The notes beneath the pieces are model-generated. The model was given only the letters and a program-made list of their open reading frames with translations, searched no databases and was not told the origin of the DNA. A stretch of DNA of 64,000 nucleotides from Plantibacter elymi (nom. nud.) (GTDB lineage Bacteria; Actinomycetota; Actinomycetes; Actinomycetales; Microbacteriaceae). The translations under genes were made by a program, and so were the position numbers. The stretch spans positions 62,001-126,000 of the forward strand of contig NZ_FXWJ01000004.1 of assembly GCF_900177795.1 (NCBI RefSeq), in the 5' to 3' direction. This document shows, piece after piece, positions 46,584-54,509 of this stretch (position 1 is its first letter; the number at the start of each line of letters is the position of its first letter).

Positions 46584-47759
46584 TTGAGCGATAGCTCTCT
46601 CGAGAAATCAGGGCAAAAGATACTTTCACGCGCGAAAGTTACGCCGCAAACTGAACGAGAAATATGGGCGAAAGCAGCAGGCCGGTGCGTGATGTGTGCT
46701 TGCTACCTGCTCAGTGCCAGTTGGGACTACGGCATTTACACGGTCGGTCAAGTGGCGCACATCGTCGGAGCTACGGACGCCAGCGGTTCGCCTCGCGGCC
46801 GGTCAACACTCTCCGGGTCAGCCCGCGCCGCCGCACCAAACCTCATGTTGCTTTGCTACGCCTGCCACAAGAAAGCGGACCAGGACCCCGAACACTACAG
46901 CCCTGACTACCTCATCGAGCTGAAGGACCAGTTCGAAAACAGGGTGCGCGCAGTTACGGATTTCTCGACGCTCGAACCAACCATTGTCATTCGACTCACG
47001 TCCCCGATTCGCGGAAACTCCGCTGTCATCGACGATGCGCAAGTCTCCGAGGCTCTCCGATACGCCCATCTGACCTACGCTGGTGAGGACGTGCGCGCTG
47101 CCACTCAACGAGTGACTCTGAACACCGCCGAAACAGTCGACGGGGTGTGGTCGACGGCCGCGTCACACATCGAGAAGAAGGTCGAGCGAGCTCTCTCCAC
47201 CCTCGAAGAAAGCTCCGCACGATCAATCAGCGTCTTCGCTCTCGCTCCGATCCCCCTCCTCGTGAAACTTGGGCATTGCATTGGGACGAAGCACGCAACC
47301 CATGTCTTCGAGCGCCACCGGATCGACGGTGACGCGAGCTACCGGTGGCCGAACGAGGACGAGACTGAAACCGGTTTCGTAGTTTCCGATGTGGGATCAG
47401 AAGCTAGCGCCACCGATGTAGTGGCGCTCGTGTCGATTAGTGCCACTGTCCAGCAGGACAGAATGCCTTTGGACGTGCAGTCTTTCCCCAGGATCGAACT
47501 GACCACGGCGGGCACCCCGGGTCCTGGCCTGATTCGGACCTCATCCGCGCTCAGGCGTTTCGCCGATGCCTGGCGGCAGACCCTCCAGCGCGTAGAAGCC
47601 AACTTCCCCAAGGTTGAACGACTGCATCTGGTCGCCGCGTCGCCGATCGCGGCCTCGATCGAGCTTGGGAGGCATCATATGCACGATGCCCACCCACAGC
47701 TCCTGGTCTATCAGCTCGACGAGCGCCGGCAGTACGCGCCTGTATTGACAGTGGGATGA
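46584..47759 (+). CDS. cap5: CBASS effector Cap5: HNH endonuclease with SAVED domain
   Basis: The 391-residue protein has an N-terminal HNH nuclease with zinc Cys pairs (C35VMC38 and C91YAC94) and catalytic residues His59 (VAHIVGA), Asn86 (APNLMLL) and His95 (CHKKAD). The rest (about 125-391) matches SAVED, the cyclic-nucleotide sensor: ISVFALAPIPLLVKLGHCIG, and VERLHLVAASPIAASIELGRHHM. Cap5 proteins oligomerise on binding the signal and cut double-stranded DNA, killing the infected cell. The TTG start is fixed by AGGAGG upstream. It diverges from the CD-NTase operon. Confidence 0.92.
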   Translation: MSDSSLEKSGQKILSRAKVTPQTEREIWAKAAGRCVMCACYLLSASWDYGIYTVGQVAHIVGATDASGSPRGRSTLSGSARAAAPNLMLLCYACHKKADQDPEHYSPDYLIELKDQFENRVRAVTDFSTLEPTIVIRLTSPIRGNSAVIDDAQVSEALRYAHLTYAGEDVRAATQRVTLNTAETVDGVWSTAASHIEKKVERALSTLEESSARSISVFALAPIPLLVKLGHCIGTKHATHVFERHRIDGDASYRWPNEDETETGFVVSDVGSEASATDVVALVSISATVQQDRMPLDVQSFPRIELTTAGTPGPGLIRTSSALRRFADAWRQTLQRVEANFPKVERLHLVAASPIAASIELGRHHMHDAHPQLLVYQLDERRQYAPVLTVG

Positions 47760-47810
47760 GCTCACCCGGGCGTGGCACGATGATCCAGACCAGACAGCCT
47801 GATCGACCAT

Positions 47811-48209
47811 CTACCTACCAGGGCGCGGCCGTAGCTTCACACCCTCTGCAATCAGCACCCGATGAACCGCACCGAAGCTTGAGCCAAGACGGTCAGCGAC
47901 GGGCTTGATGGCCAGGCCAGATGTGTAGAGCTCCACTGCCTCGGTCCGTTGGATCGGCGTGAGTGGTTGCCGACGCATCTGCACGCCCTGCCCATGAAGC
48001 AGATCCAGCATGCTCGGTTTCGAGATGCCGTAGTCCAAGCACAGTTGCGGAGTTCCGATGCCAGCGCGGTACTTCGGCACGATCTCGGAGACGAGCTCAT
48101 CGTTGAGCCGTCGACGCACCAGCCAGGACTTCCCGGCTGCCGCCATATCCACCTGTTCCGGCGCCTCGCGGGCTAGATCTGCCAGTTTCTGCAGCTGTTC
48201 CAGGGGCAA
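47811..48209 (-). CDS. Double helix-turn-helix protein at the island right end
   Basis: The roughly 132-residue product holds two HTH segments: IGTPQLCLDYGISKPSMLDLLHGQGV (about 50-75) and GLAIKPVADRLGSSFGAVHRVLIAEGV (about 98-124). The start region LEQLQKLADLAREAPEQVD and KSWLVRRRLNDELV matches a small family seen next to actinobacterial recombinases. A TTG at 48209 is the apparent start, but the frame stays open through attR, so the true start is uncertain. It may assist recombination or directionality. Confidence 0.65.
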   Translation of the reverse strand: MPLEQLQKLADLAREAPEQVDMAAAGKSWLVRRRLNDELVSEIVPKYRAGIGTPQLCLDYGISKPSMLDLLHGQGVQMRRQPLTPIQRTEAVELYTSGLAIKPVADRLGSSFGAVHRVLIAEGVKLRPRPGR

Positions 48210-48241
48210 TTGACCCCGGTGGGATTTATTGGAGTCCGAGT

Positions 48242-48255
48242 CACCGGGCCCACCA
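48242..48255. other. attR: 14-bp copy of the tRNA-Lys 3' end
   Basis: CACCGGGCCCACCA equals the last 14 bases of tRNA-Lys. The following cgacgcg also resembles the ccgacgcg after the tRNA copy, with one base missing. It marks the right boundary of the island; chromosome-like, GC-rich sequence resumes directly after it. Confidence 0.8.
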
Positions 48256-48303
48256 CGACGCGCGACGCCGGCGGATGCGATCTCGTCGTGACGAGGGGGA
48301 CCC

Positions 48304-49269
48304 GTGAACGGCGATCAGCAGCTGATTCCCGACCCGACGTTCGTGTCGGGTCCGACGCAGGTCCACCTGGCGGACCGACTCGCGGTCGCGATCGGCCTCG
48401 ACGCGGGCGACCTGCTCATCAAACGCGACGATCTCATCGAGCTCGGCGGCGGCGGGAACAAAGCGCGGAAGCTGCAGATCACCATGGGCGAGGCGTTGCG
48501 GTCTGGTGCGGGCGCCGTCCTCACGACCGGAGCCCCACAGAGCAACCACGCCCGGCTGACAGCGGCCGCGGCCGCCCGGGTCGGCCTCCGGTGCGTGCTC
48601 GTGCTGCAGGAAGAGGCACCGCCGAAGCCGCTCGGCAACGTCCTCCTGGATCAGTTGTTCGGCGCGCACATCGTCTGGTCCGGTGACGCGTCCGCGGAAG
48701 CCGTCGCCGACGACCTCCAGACTGGAGGTTCCCTCGGATCGGTCTCACGGATCCCGTTCGGCGGGTCGAACGCCGCCAGCGCGAAGGCGTACATCGACGC
48801 CGCCGGGGAACTCCGGAACCAGGTCCCCGACGTCCGCCACGTCGTGGTGGCTATCGGTTCCGGCGGCACGATGGCGGGGCTCGTCTCCGGTCTCGGAGCG
48901 GAGGTCGTACTCGGAGTCGACTGCGGCGCCGTGCCGGACGGACGCGCGACCGTCGCTGGACTCATCGCCGCCATGGGCCACGGCGACCAGTATCCCGCTG
49001 AGTCCCTCCGGGTCGATCGCTCGCAGATCGGCGCAGGGTACGAACACCTCACGGACGGCACCCGAGCTGCACTCACGCTCGCCGCGGAGCGTGAAGGACT
49101 GCTCCTCGACCCCACCTACACCGGTCGTGCATGCAGCGGACTCGTCGATGCCGTCGCGCGTGGTGACATCCGGCCGGGCGAGCGGACGGTGTTCCTGCAC
49201 ACCGGTGGGTTGCCCGGGCTGTTCGGTCACCCGGCGTTCGCCGGATCCGACGCAGAACCGCCAGTCTGA
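48304..49269 (+). CDS. dcyD: D-cysteine desulfhydrase / ACC deaminase family (PLP)
   Basis: The 321-residue fold-type II PLP enzyme has the Schiff-base Lys in GGGGNKARKLQ (about 40-50), TTGAPQSNHARL and the phosphate-binding glycine loop AIGSGGTMAGL. Members cleave D-cysteine to pyruvate, ammonia and sulfide, or deaminate aminocyclopropane carboxylate. The substrate cannot be settled by eye. It starts at GTG with gagggggacc upstream, just outside the island, and is the original neighbour of tRNA-Lys. Confidence 0.88.
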   Translation: MNGDQQLIPDPTFVSGPTQVHLADRLAVAIGLDAGDLLIKRDDLIELGGGGNKARKLQITMGEALRSGAGAVLTTGAPQSNHARLTAAAAARVGLRCVLVLQEEAPPKPLGNVLLDQLFGAHIVWSGDASAEAVADDLQTGGSLGSVSRIPFGGSNAASAKAYIDAAGELRNQVPDVRHVVVAIGSGGTMAGLVSGLGAEVVLGVDCGAVPDGRATVAGLIAAMGHGDQYPAESLRVDRSQIGAGYEHLTDGTRAALTLAAEREGLLLDPTYTGRACSGLVDAVARGDIRPGERTVFLHTGGLPGLFGHPAFAGSDAEPPV

Positions 49270-49409
49270 GTTCCGTCTCGGGTCAGCGCATGAAGGTCGC
49301 CGATCACTGGTCGTCGTTTCCACAGGCTCGGCGCGACCGTCTTTCTGCAACCATCGCCGTCGTGACGCCGGTGCTGTGCGGGTGTTCCTGTCGCAGGTAG
49401 GTTCGATGC

Positions 49410-49919
49410 ATGGCTCAGACGCAGAACATCCAAGCTTTCCGGAAGGTGGTCGATGAGCCGTTGGCCACCTGGCCGAGTGCCTTCGTGGTGCTCCTGGCGG
49501 TGTTGGGCGTCGGCTTCGTCACGGCGGCAGCGTATGTCGGCCCCTTGGACGGCTATTCGGAGGAAGAGCTGGCGGAGACGCTGCCGATCTTCGTGTCCTC
49601 GTTCGGGGCGTTCGTCTTGGCCGCCGGGGTCGTCGTCCAGCAGGGTGCAGGAACGGTTCAAGTCCGGATCGACGCCGTCGTGCGTGCAGTGGAGCGTCTG
49701 ACCGAGCCGACTCCCGCGCCGTCTCCGGGGACTCCTGCAGACGAGGCGCTGCTTCGCCGCTTCGGGGCGGAGATGGCGGGGTACATCGAAACCGTGACAC
49801 GGCTGCGTCGACGCCTCGGCCTCGCCAAACGGACGAGCGCGGGCCTCGTCGGCAGTGCCGTGGTGATACTCGGTAGTGGTGCGGCGCTGAGTTGCTGGGC
49901 GCTACCGGTGCTCACCTGA
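49410..49919 (+). CDS. Membrane protein of unknown function
   Basis: The 169-residue protein has two hydrophobic helices near the N-terminus (FVVLLAVLGVGFVTAAAYV and IFVSSFGAFVLAAGVVV), a soluble middle of about 75 residues and a final helix (AGLVGSAVVILGSGAALSCWAL). The soluble part is helical with Arg-rich TRLRRRLGLAKR. No family is recognised. It stands alone, convergent with the TetR gene. Confidence 0.7.
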   Translation: MAQTQNIQAFRKVVDEPLATWPSAFVVLLAVLGVGFVTAAAYVGPLDGYSEEELAETLPIFVSSFGAFVLAAGVVVQQGAGTVQVRIDAVVRAVERLTEPTPAPSPGTPADEALLRRFGAEMAGYIETVTRLRRRLGLAKRTSAGLVGSAVVILGSGAALSCWALPVLT

Positions 49920-49978
49920 CACGAGTCCAGTGAAGGGAGGGCTGGCCGAGCCTTGCGTCGCGTCGCGCGCAGCCCGAC

Positions 49979-50632
49979 CTAAAAGCCGAAGGCGTCCTCC
50001 CGGACGCGCGTCGCCGCTGACCGCCGCGCCTCGGGGACGATGGCGTCGATCGCGAGCCGCCACATGCGGTCCACCGACGCTGCGATGTCCGAGCGCCCGA
50101 CCGTCGCCTGGGCGGTGAGCTGGACACCGGTGAAGAATCCGATCAGCGTGCGGGCCAGGTCCGGTGCCGACATCGAGCTCACCAGGTCCCCGGCCTGCAG
50201 CGCGACGTCGAGCTGAGCGGCCGTCCCCGAGATCCAATCCTCGTAGAAGGCGCCGGCCGGTTGGCTCAGCGAACCCTCATCGAGCGTGAGTCTGATCCCG
50301 GCACGGACCACCGGGTCGTTCTCGAGTTGGTCGACGATGGCGCGCGACACCCGGATGAGCCGTTCGAGGACCCCGTCGTACTGTTCCGACACCCGTGCCA
50401 TGAGCGGCATCGACCGGTCGTGCTGCTCGTGGATGACCGCGAGGGCGATCTGCTCCTTCGACTTGAAGTGGAAGTACATGGACCCCTGCGAGATCCCGGA
50501 TGCTTCCGCGACCATCGACAGACTCGCGTTCCCATAGCCGATGCGGTCGAAGACGGTCGCTGCGCCCTCGATGATCGCGTCCTGCGTCACCTGTCCGCGT
50601 TCCTGCGTGGGCGTTCGCCGTGTCCCCGGCAT
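49979..50632 (-). CDS. TetR-family regulator, ScbR/gamma-butyrolactone-receptor type
   Basis: The 217-residue protein has an N-terminal TetR HTH (FDRIGYGNASLSMVAEASGISQGSMYFHFKSKEQIALAV) with the SQGSMYFHF pattern typical of ScbR-like receptors for autoregulators. The C-terminal ligand domain includes FYEDWISGTAAQLD and Trp residues. In Streptomyces such proteins sense gamma-butyrolactones; here no AfsA/ScbA synthase is visible, so the ligand is open. A short inverted repeat lies upstream at 50760-50776. Confidence 0.85.
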   Translation of the reverse strand: MPGTRRTPTQERGQVTQDAIIEGAATVFDRIGYGNASLSMVAEASGISQGSMYFHFKSKEQIALAVIHEQHDRSMPLMARVSEQYDGVLERLIRVSRAIVDQLENDPVVRAGIRLTLDEGSLSQPAGAFYEDWISGTAAQLDVALQAGDLVSSMSAPDLARTLIGFFTGVQLTAQATVGRSDIAASVDRMWRLAIDAIVPEARRSAATRVREDAFGF

Positions 50633-50932
50633 CCTGACCTCCTCGGGCAGCCTGTGCTCCGGCTCCGATCCATCGGTGCCGTATCCGTCGACCGTGGCCG
50701 GTCGGGGCCTCAGCCTAGGGCTCGGAGCTCACACAACCGACCTCTTCTCGATAACTGGTACGAACGACTTATTCGTGTCACACTGATGGAGGTGATGCCG
50801 CCGCAGTCCACGCCTCAGTGGACTGTGCGTTCGCGACGGGGGTTTGCGACGCTCACCGCCTCGACCGGTGGGTCACGCAGGGATCGGGGGATCCAGCGCT
50901 GCGTGATCCACCCGGTCACACGCCCGACGTGA
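50633..50932. other. 300-bp gene-free region upstream of the ScbR-like gene
   Basis: It holds the tetR promoter and the inverted repeat ACGAA-N7-TTCGT at 50760-50776, a candidate operator. Apart from that I see nothing in it; the downstream half is plain GC-rich sequence. Confidence 0.6.
50760..50776. promoter_or_regulatory. Inverted repeat, candidate operator of the ScbR-like regulator
   Basis: ACGAA, seven bases, TTCGT. It lies about 130 bp before the regulator start in an A/T-rich patch that could hold its promoter. Assignment as an autoregulatory element is inference. Confidence 0.4.
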
Positions 50933-51736
50933 TCAGCGCGCGAGCAGCTCCGGGAGGCCCACCACCAGCGCCTCGTCCGCGAGGCTCGCGTCGACCGAGA
51001 CGAACGACAGGACCGTGATCGCGACCCCGAGACGCGCGGCTGCTTCGAGCTTGTGGTGGCCGTCGAGCACGAAGTGCACGAGACCCGTGTGGGCGTCGGC
51101 GCTGTCGAACGGCTGCGTCCGGTCCAGCACGGAGACCGCGAGCACGGTCGCCGCTCCCCCGGCGCGAAGCCGCTCCTCGTACGAGGCCACGCGCTCGCGG
51201 TCGTTCCAACCGGGCGGCACCATCGGCACCAGGAACTCGAAGAGGGTCTCGTGATCGCCGGTCGTCCGGGTCGGGCCGCGGTAGTAGCCGGTCGCCGGGT
51301 CCTCCGGTGCACCCAGCGTGGGGTCGATGCCGCGGTGCGCGACCTGTTCCTGCGAGAAATAGTCGTGATCGCCACCCGGAGCGACCAGAACGGGCTCGAT
51401 GGACAGCAGGAGCGGCAGATAGGTCCCCTCGGGCAGGATCGTCGACACGAGGTCGCGTAACGAAGGATCGTCGATCGCGGGCACGCCCTCGTCCAGGTGA
51501 TCGTGCAGTGCGTCTGCGGCGAGCGCCCGAGCAGCCTCGTCCAGACGACGGAACAGCAGCGCGCAGCTTCCGCACGGGAAGCTCAACTCGAACGCCTGCG
51601 CGCCATCGACGATGAGGTGGCGTCCGCCGGGCTCGCGGAAACCAGTGAAGCGCAGTGGGGCGTCGGGTGTCCCGAGGTGGACCGGTGCCGCTCGATCGAG
51701 CAGCCCGGTTCGAGATCGGGCGGGTCCGTCGGTCAT
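50933..51736 (-). CDS. Uncharacterised protein with a ParB/Srx-like motif
   Basis: The 267-residue protein is soluble. Near the C-terminus LVHFVLDGHHKLEAAARLG resembles the active-site loop of ParB-like nuclease/ATPase folds, where DGhHR is typical. The N-terminal part has CGSC (Cys pair in FPCGSCALLF). It starts 4 bp after the TetR stop, so it is in the same operon as that regulator. I do not recognise a named family. Confidence 0.7.
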   Translation of the reverse strand: MTDGPARSRTGLLDRAAPVHLGTPDAPLRFTGFREPGGRHLIVDGAQAFELSFPCGSCALLFRRLDEAARALAADALHDHLDEGVPAIDDPSLRDLVSTILPEGTYLPLLLSIEPVLVAPGGDHDYFSQEQVAHRGIDPTLGAPEDPATGYYRGPTRTTGDHETLFEFLVPMVPPGWNDRERVASYEERLRAGGAATVLAVSVLDRTQPFDSADAHTGLVHFVLDGHHKLEAAARLGVAITVLSFVSVDASLADEALVVGLPELLAR

Positions 51737-51740
51737 CGAG

Positions 51741-52352
51741 CTACTTCCGGACGGCCGGGATGATGACGCCGTCGATCACCGAGATGAGGAAATCTCGCGT
51801 CACGGGCTCTCGCAGCATGAGGACGCGGTAGCTGACCATCGCCTGACTCACAAGCGACAGCGTCTCCACATCGGCGTCCGCGCGGATCTCACCGCGGTCG
51901 ATCGCGCGCTGCAACAGGAAGCGGTTGACCGCGATGCGCGGCTCCACGATCGCCGCATGGATGGACTCGGTGAGCTCCGGGGCATCCGAGATCATCGACA
52001 TCACGCCGGCGAACACGCGCATCTTGCGCTCGCCCTCGGCGATGGACGGCGCCTTGATCATCGCGACGAGGTCGCCGCGGAGTGAGCCGGTGTCGGGCAA
52101 CTTGGAGAAGTCGGGATCGATCTGCTTCATGCAGGCGACCGCGTCGATCACGAGTTCGGACTTCGACGCCCATCGGCGGTAGAGCGTCGCCTTGCCGGCC
52201 TTCGCCCGCGCGGCGACCATGTCGACCGTCATCCCGGCGTAGCCCGTGTCGGCGAGGACGTCGAGCGCGGCGTCGAGGATCTCGGCGTCCCGCGTGTGAT
52301 CGCGCTTCCGGCCGAGCTTCGGCGCTGCGGGTGGGGTCTCGAGCTGCGTCAT
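51741..52352 (-). CDS. TetR-family regulator of the MFS exporter
   Basis: The 203-residue protein has a TetR HTH (LADTGYAGMTVDMVAARAKAGKATLYRRWASKSELV) and a helical ligand-binding C-terminus (TetR_C_16-like, ending VIIPAVRK). It diverges from the exporter across 106 bp containing repeated operator-like words, the classic layout for a drug-responsive repressor. Ligand unknown. Confidence 0.9.
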   Translation of the reverse strand: MTQLETPPAAPKLGRKRDHTRDAEILDAALDVLADTGYAGMTVDMVAARAKAGKATLYRRWASKSELVIDAVACMKQIDPDFSKLPDTGSLRGDLVAMIKAPSIAEGERKMRVFAGVMSMISDAPELTESIHAAIVEPRIAVNRFLLQRAIDRGEIRADADVETLSLVSQAMVSYRVLMLREPVTRDFLISVIDGVIIPAVRK

Positions 52353-52389
52353 CGCGGCTCACCTCCCTTTCGTCTCCCGGAACAGCATA

Positions 52390-52416
52390 GTTCAGGAACT
52401 CGAACGTTCAGGAACT
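52390..52416. promoter_or_regulatory. Operator repeats between tetR and the MFS gene
   Basis: GTTCAGGAACT occurs at 52390-52400 and again at 52406-52416, 16 bp apart. Each core GTTCaGGAAC is itself nearly palindromic. Further gttcc-type half sites follow to about 52440. Likely binding sites of the adjacent TetR protein. Confidence 0.7.
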
Positions 52417-52458
52417 ATTCGGTTCCGAAACTGTCCAGTTCCGTATAGAGTCCTCAGC

Positions 52459-53955
52459 ATGACTTCGAACCTCGCCGCCGGAACCCCGGCAGTCTCCTCA
52501 CGCCGCTGGTGGACTCTTGTCACCGTCGGCCTCGCGCAACTCATGGTCGTGCTCGACGCCACCGTCGTGAACATCGCGATGCCCGCCGCCCAGGCCGACC
52601 TCGGATTCTCCGACGGCGACCGCCAGTGGATCGTCACCGCCTACTCCCTCGCCTTCGGCAGCCTGCTGCTGCTCGGCGGACGCCTGTCCGACCTCATGGG
52701 CCGGAAGCGGGCGTTCATCATCGGACTCGTCGGGTTCGCGATCGCCTCGGCCCTCGGAGGCGCCGCGGACTCGTTCGGCACCCTCGTCGCCGCGCGGGCA
52801 CTCCAGGGCGTCTTCGCCGCCCTCCTCGCACCGACCGCGCTCGCGATGCTCACGACCACCTTCACGATCCCGAAGGAGCGCGCCCGCGCGTTCGGCGTCT
52901 TCGGCGCGATCGCCGGCGCAGGTGGCGCGGTCGGTCTCCTCCTCGGTGGATTCCTCACCGAGCAGTTCGACTGGCGCTGGAACCTGTACATCAACGTCGT
53001 GATCGCCGTGGTCGCCATCGTCGGGGCGGTCCTCTTCATCACCACCCCGAAGACGACCGGCCCCCGCCCCAAGCTCGACGTTCCGGGCACCATCCTCGTC
53101 TCGGGTGCGTTGTTCAGCCTCGTCTATGGCTTCGCCAATGCCGAGACCGACGGCTGGGACTCACCGCTCAGCTGGGCCTTCCTGGCCGCGGCAGCCGTGC
53201 TCCTCGTCGTGTTCGTCCTCTGGCAGCGTCGGGCCGCACATCCGCTCCTGCCCTTGTCGATCATCCTCGACCGCAACCGCGGTGCCGCGTTCATCTCGGT
53301 CATGATCGCCGGAGCCGGGATGTTCGGCATCTTCCTCTTCGTGACCTACTACCTGCAGGCCTCGCTCGGGTACTCACCGCAGCAGACGGGCTTCGCCTTC
53401 CTCCCGATGATCGCGATGCTCGTGCTCGCCGCACAGCTGGGGACCAACCTCCTCGTCCCCCGCTTCGGCCCGAAGGTCATAGTGCCGTTCGGCATGACGC
53501 TCGGGGCGATCGGCATGCTCCTCCTCACCCGACTCGACCTCGACAGCTCCTATGTCGGCAACGTCATGCCGGCGCTCATGGTGCTCGGCTTCGCGATGGG
53601 ATCGATCATGCCCGCCTCGATGCAGACCGCGACGCTCGGTGTCGACCGGGCGTTCGCCGGGGTCGCCTCGGCGACGGTCAACACGAGCCAGCAGGTCGGC
53701 GGGTCGATCGGTGTGGCGCTGCTCAACACCCTCGCGGCGAGCGCCGCCACGGCCTACGTGACCGACAACGCGCCGCCCACCCCCGAGGTGCTCGCGCAGG
53801 CCGCGATCCAGAGCTACCAGACCGCCTACTTCTGGGGTGCCGGGTTCTTCGCGGTCGGCGCAGTGACGGCGGCACTGCTGTTCCGCCGACGCAACCAGGG
53901 ACTCGCCCTGCACCACGCCCCGGAGGCGTCCGCGGAACCGGTGCTCGCGCACTGA
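52459..53955 (+). CDS. DHA2-type MFS drug exporter (EmrB/QacA family)
   Basis: The 498-residue protein has about 14 membrane helices. Motifs are LDATVVNIAMPAAQADL (family motif D1), GRLSDLMGRKRAF (motif A) and the motif C-like GGAVGLLLGGFL. It probably exports drugs or lipophilic metabolites using the proton gradient. It is controlled by the divergent TetR gene. The C-terminus is a short charged tail. A hairpin follows at 53975. Confidence 0.94.
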   Translation: MTSNLAAGTPAVSSRRWWTLVTVGLAQLMVVLDATVVNIAMPAAQADLGFSDGDRQWIVTAYSLAFGSLLLLGGRLSDLMGRKRAFIIGLVGFAIASALGGAADSFGTLVAARALQGVFAALLAPTALAMLTTTFTIPKERARAFGVFGAIAGAGGAVGLLLGGFLTEQFDWRWNLYINVVIAVVAIVGAVLFITTPKTTGPRPKLDVPGTILVSGALFSLVYGFANAETDGWDSPLSWAFLAAAAVLLVVFVLWQRRAAHPLLPLSIILDRNRGAAFISVMIAGAGMFGIFLFVTYYLQASLGYSPQQTGFAFLPMIAMLVLAAQLGTNLLVPRFGPKVIVPFGMTLGAIGMLLLTRLDLDSSYVGNVMPALMVLGFAMGSIMPASMQTATLGVDRAFAGVASATVNTSQQVGGSIGVALLNTLAASAATAYVTDNAPPTPEVLAQAAIQSYQTAYFWGAGFFAVGAVTAALLFRRRNQGLALHHAPEASAEPVLAH

Positions 53956-53974
53956 TCCAACCGGGTTCCGAGCC

Positions 53975-54006
53975 CACGGCCGTCGCGCACTCGCGCGGCG
54001 GCCGTG
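53975..54006. terminator. Bidirectional hairpin between MFS and DUF2200 genes
   Basis: CACGGCCG-t-CGCGC pairs with GCGCG-g-CGGCCGTG between convergent genes. Confidence 0.7.
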
Positions 54007-54035
54007 TGCGTCATCGGAGGCCACGCGTTCGACGG

Positions 54036-54392
54036 TCAGGCGGAGGTGCGGAGGATCGACGACATCTTCTTCCCCTTCGCGACCTCGTCCACGAGCTTGT
54101 CGAGCTGACGGACGCGCTGCATGAGGGGATCCTCGATCTCCTCGACGCGGATGCCGCAGATGAGGCCCGTGATGAGCGACGCGTTGGGGTGCATCGCCGG
54201 CGCTTCGGCGAAGAAGGTCTCGAAGTCGGTACCGTCGGCGAGCACCCGTTTGATCGCGGCGTCGTCGTAACCCGTGAGCCAGGTGATGACCTGGTCCACC
54301 TCGTCCTTCGTGTGGCCCTTCCGCTCCGCCTTCGCGACGTAGAGCGGGTACACGCTGGCGAAGCTCGTCGTGAAGATGCGATGTCCGGCCAT
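54036..54392 (-). CDS. DUF2200 family protein
   Basis: The 118-residue protein matches DUF2200: HRIFTTSFASVYPLYVAKAERKGRT-like start, VDQVITWLTGYD, and PLMQRVRQLDKLVDEVAKGKKM at the end. It is soluble, with no catalytic motif that I can name. Members are widespread in bacteria and uncharacterised. It stands alone. Confidence 0.88.
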   Translation of the reverse strand: MAGHRIFTTSFASVYPLYVAKAERKGHTKDEVDQVITWLTGYDDAAIKRVLADGTDFETFFAEAPAMHPNASLITGLICGIRVEEIEDPLMQRVRQLDKLVDEVAKGKKMSSILRTSA

Positions 54393-54509
54393 ACCGGTCA
54401 GTCTCCCACCGTCGAGCGTTCGGGACCAGGCCGATCACCGGCTATCCGTCGCTCGTCGTCCATCGCTCGGGGGACGCGTCCTGCCGCGACGGCTGCCTAC
54501 CCTGACAGC

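Larger units (their letters stand above)
40041..48255. mobile_element. Genomic island integrated at tRNA-Lys, carrying CBASS
   Basis: The island lies between the tRNA-Lys 3' end (attL repeats at 40041-40190) and the sequence CACCGGGCCCACCA at 48242-48255 (attR). It holds an integrase relic, an AlbA_2-like gene, a Nudix-HIT pair, three CBASS genes and a double-HTH gene. Parts, above all 42,240-43,560, are visibly richer in A and T than the chromosome on both sides. With the integrase broken it is probably no longer self-mobile. Confidence 0.85.
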
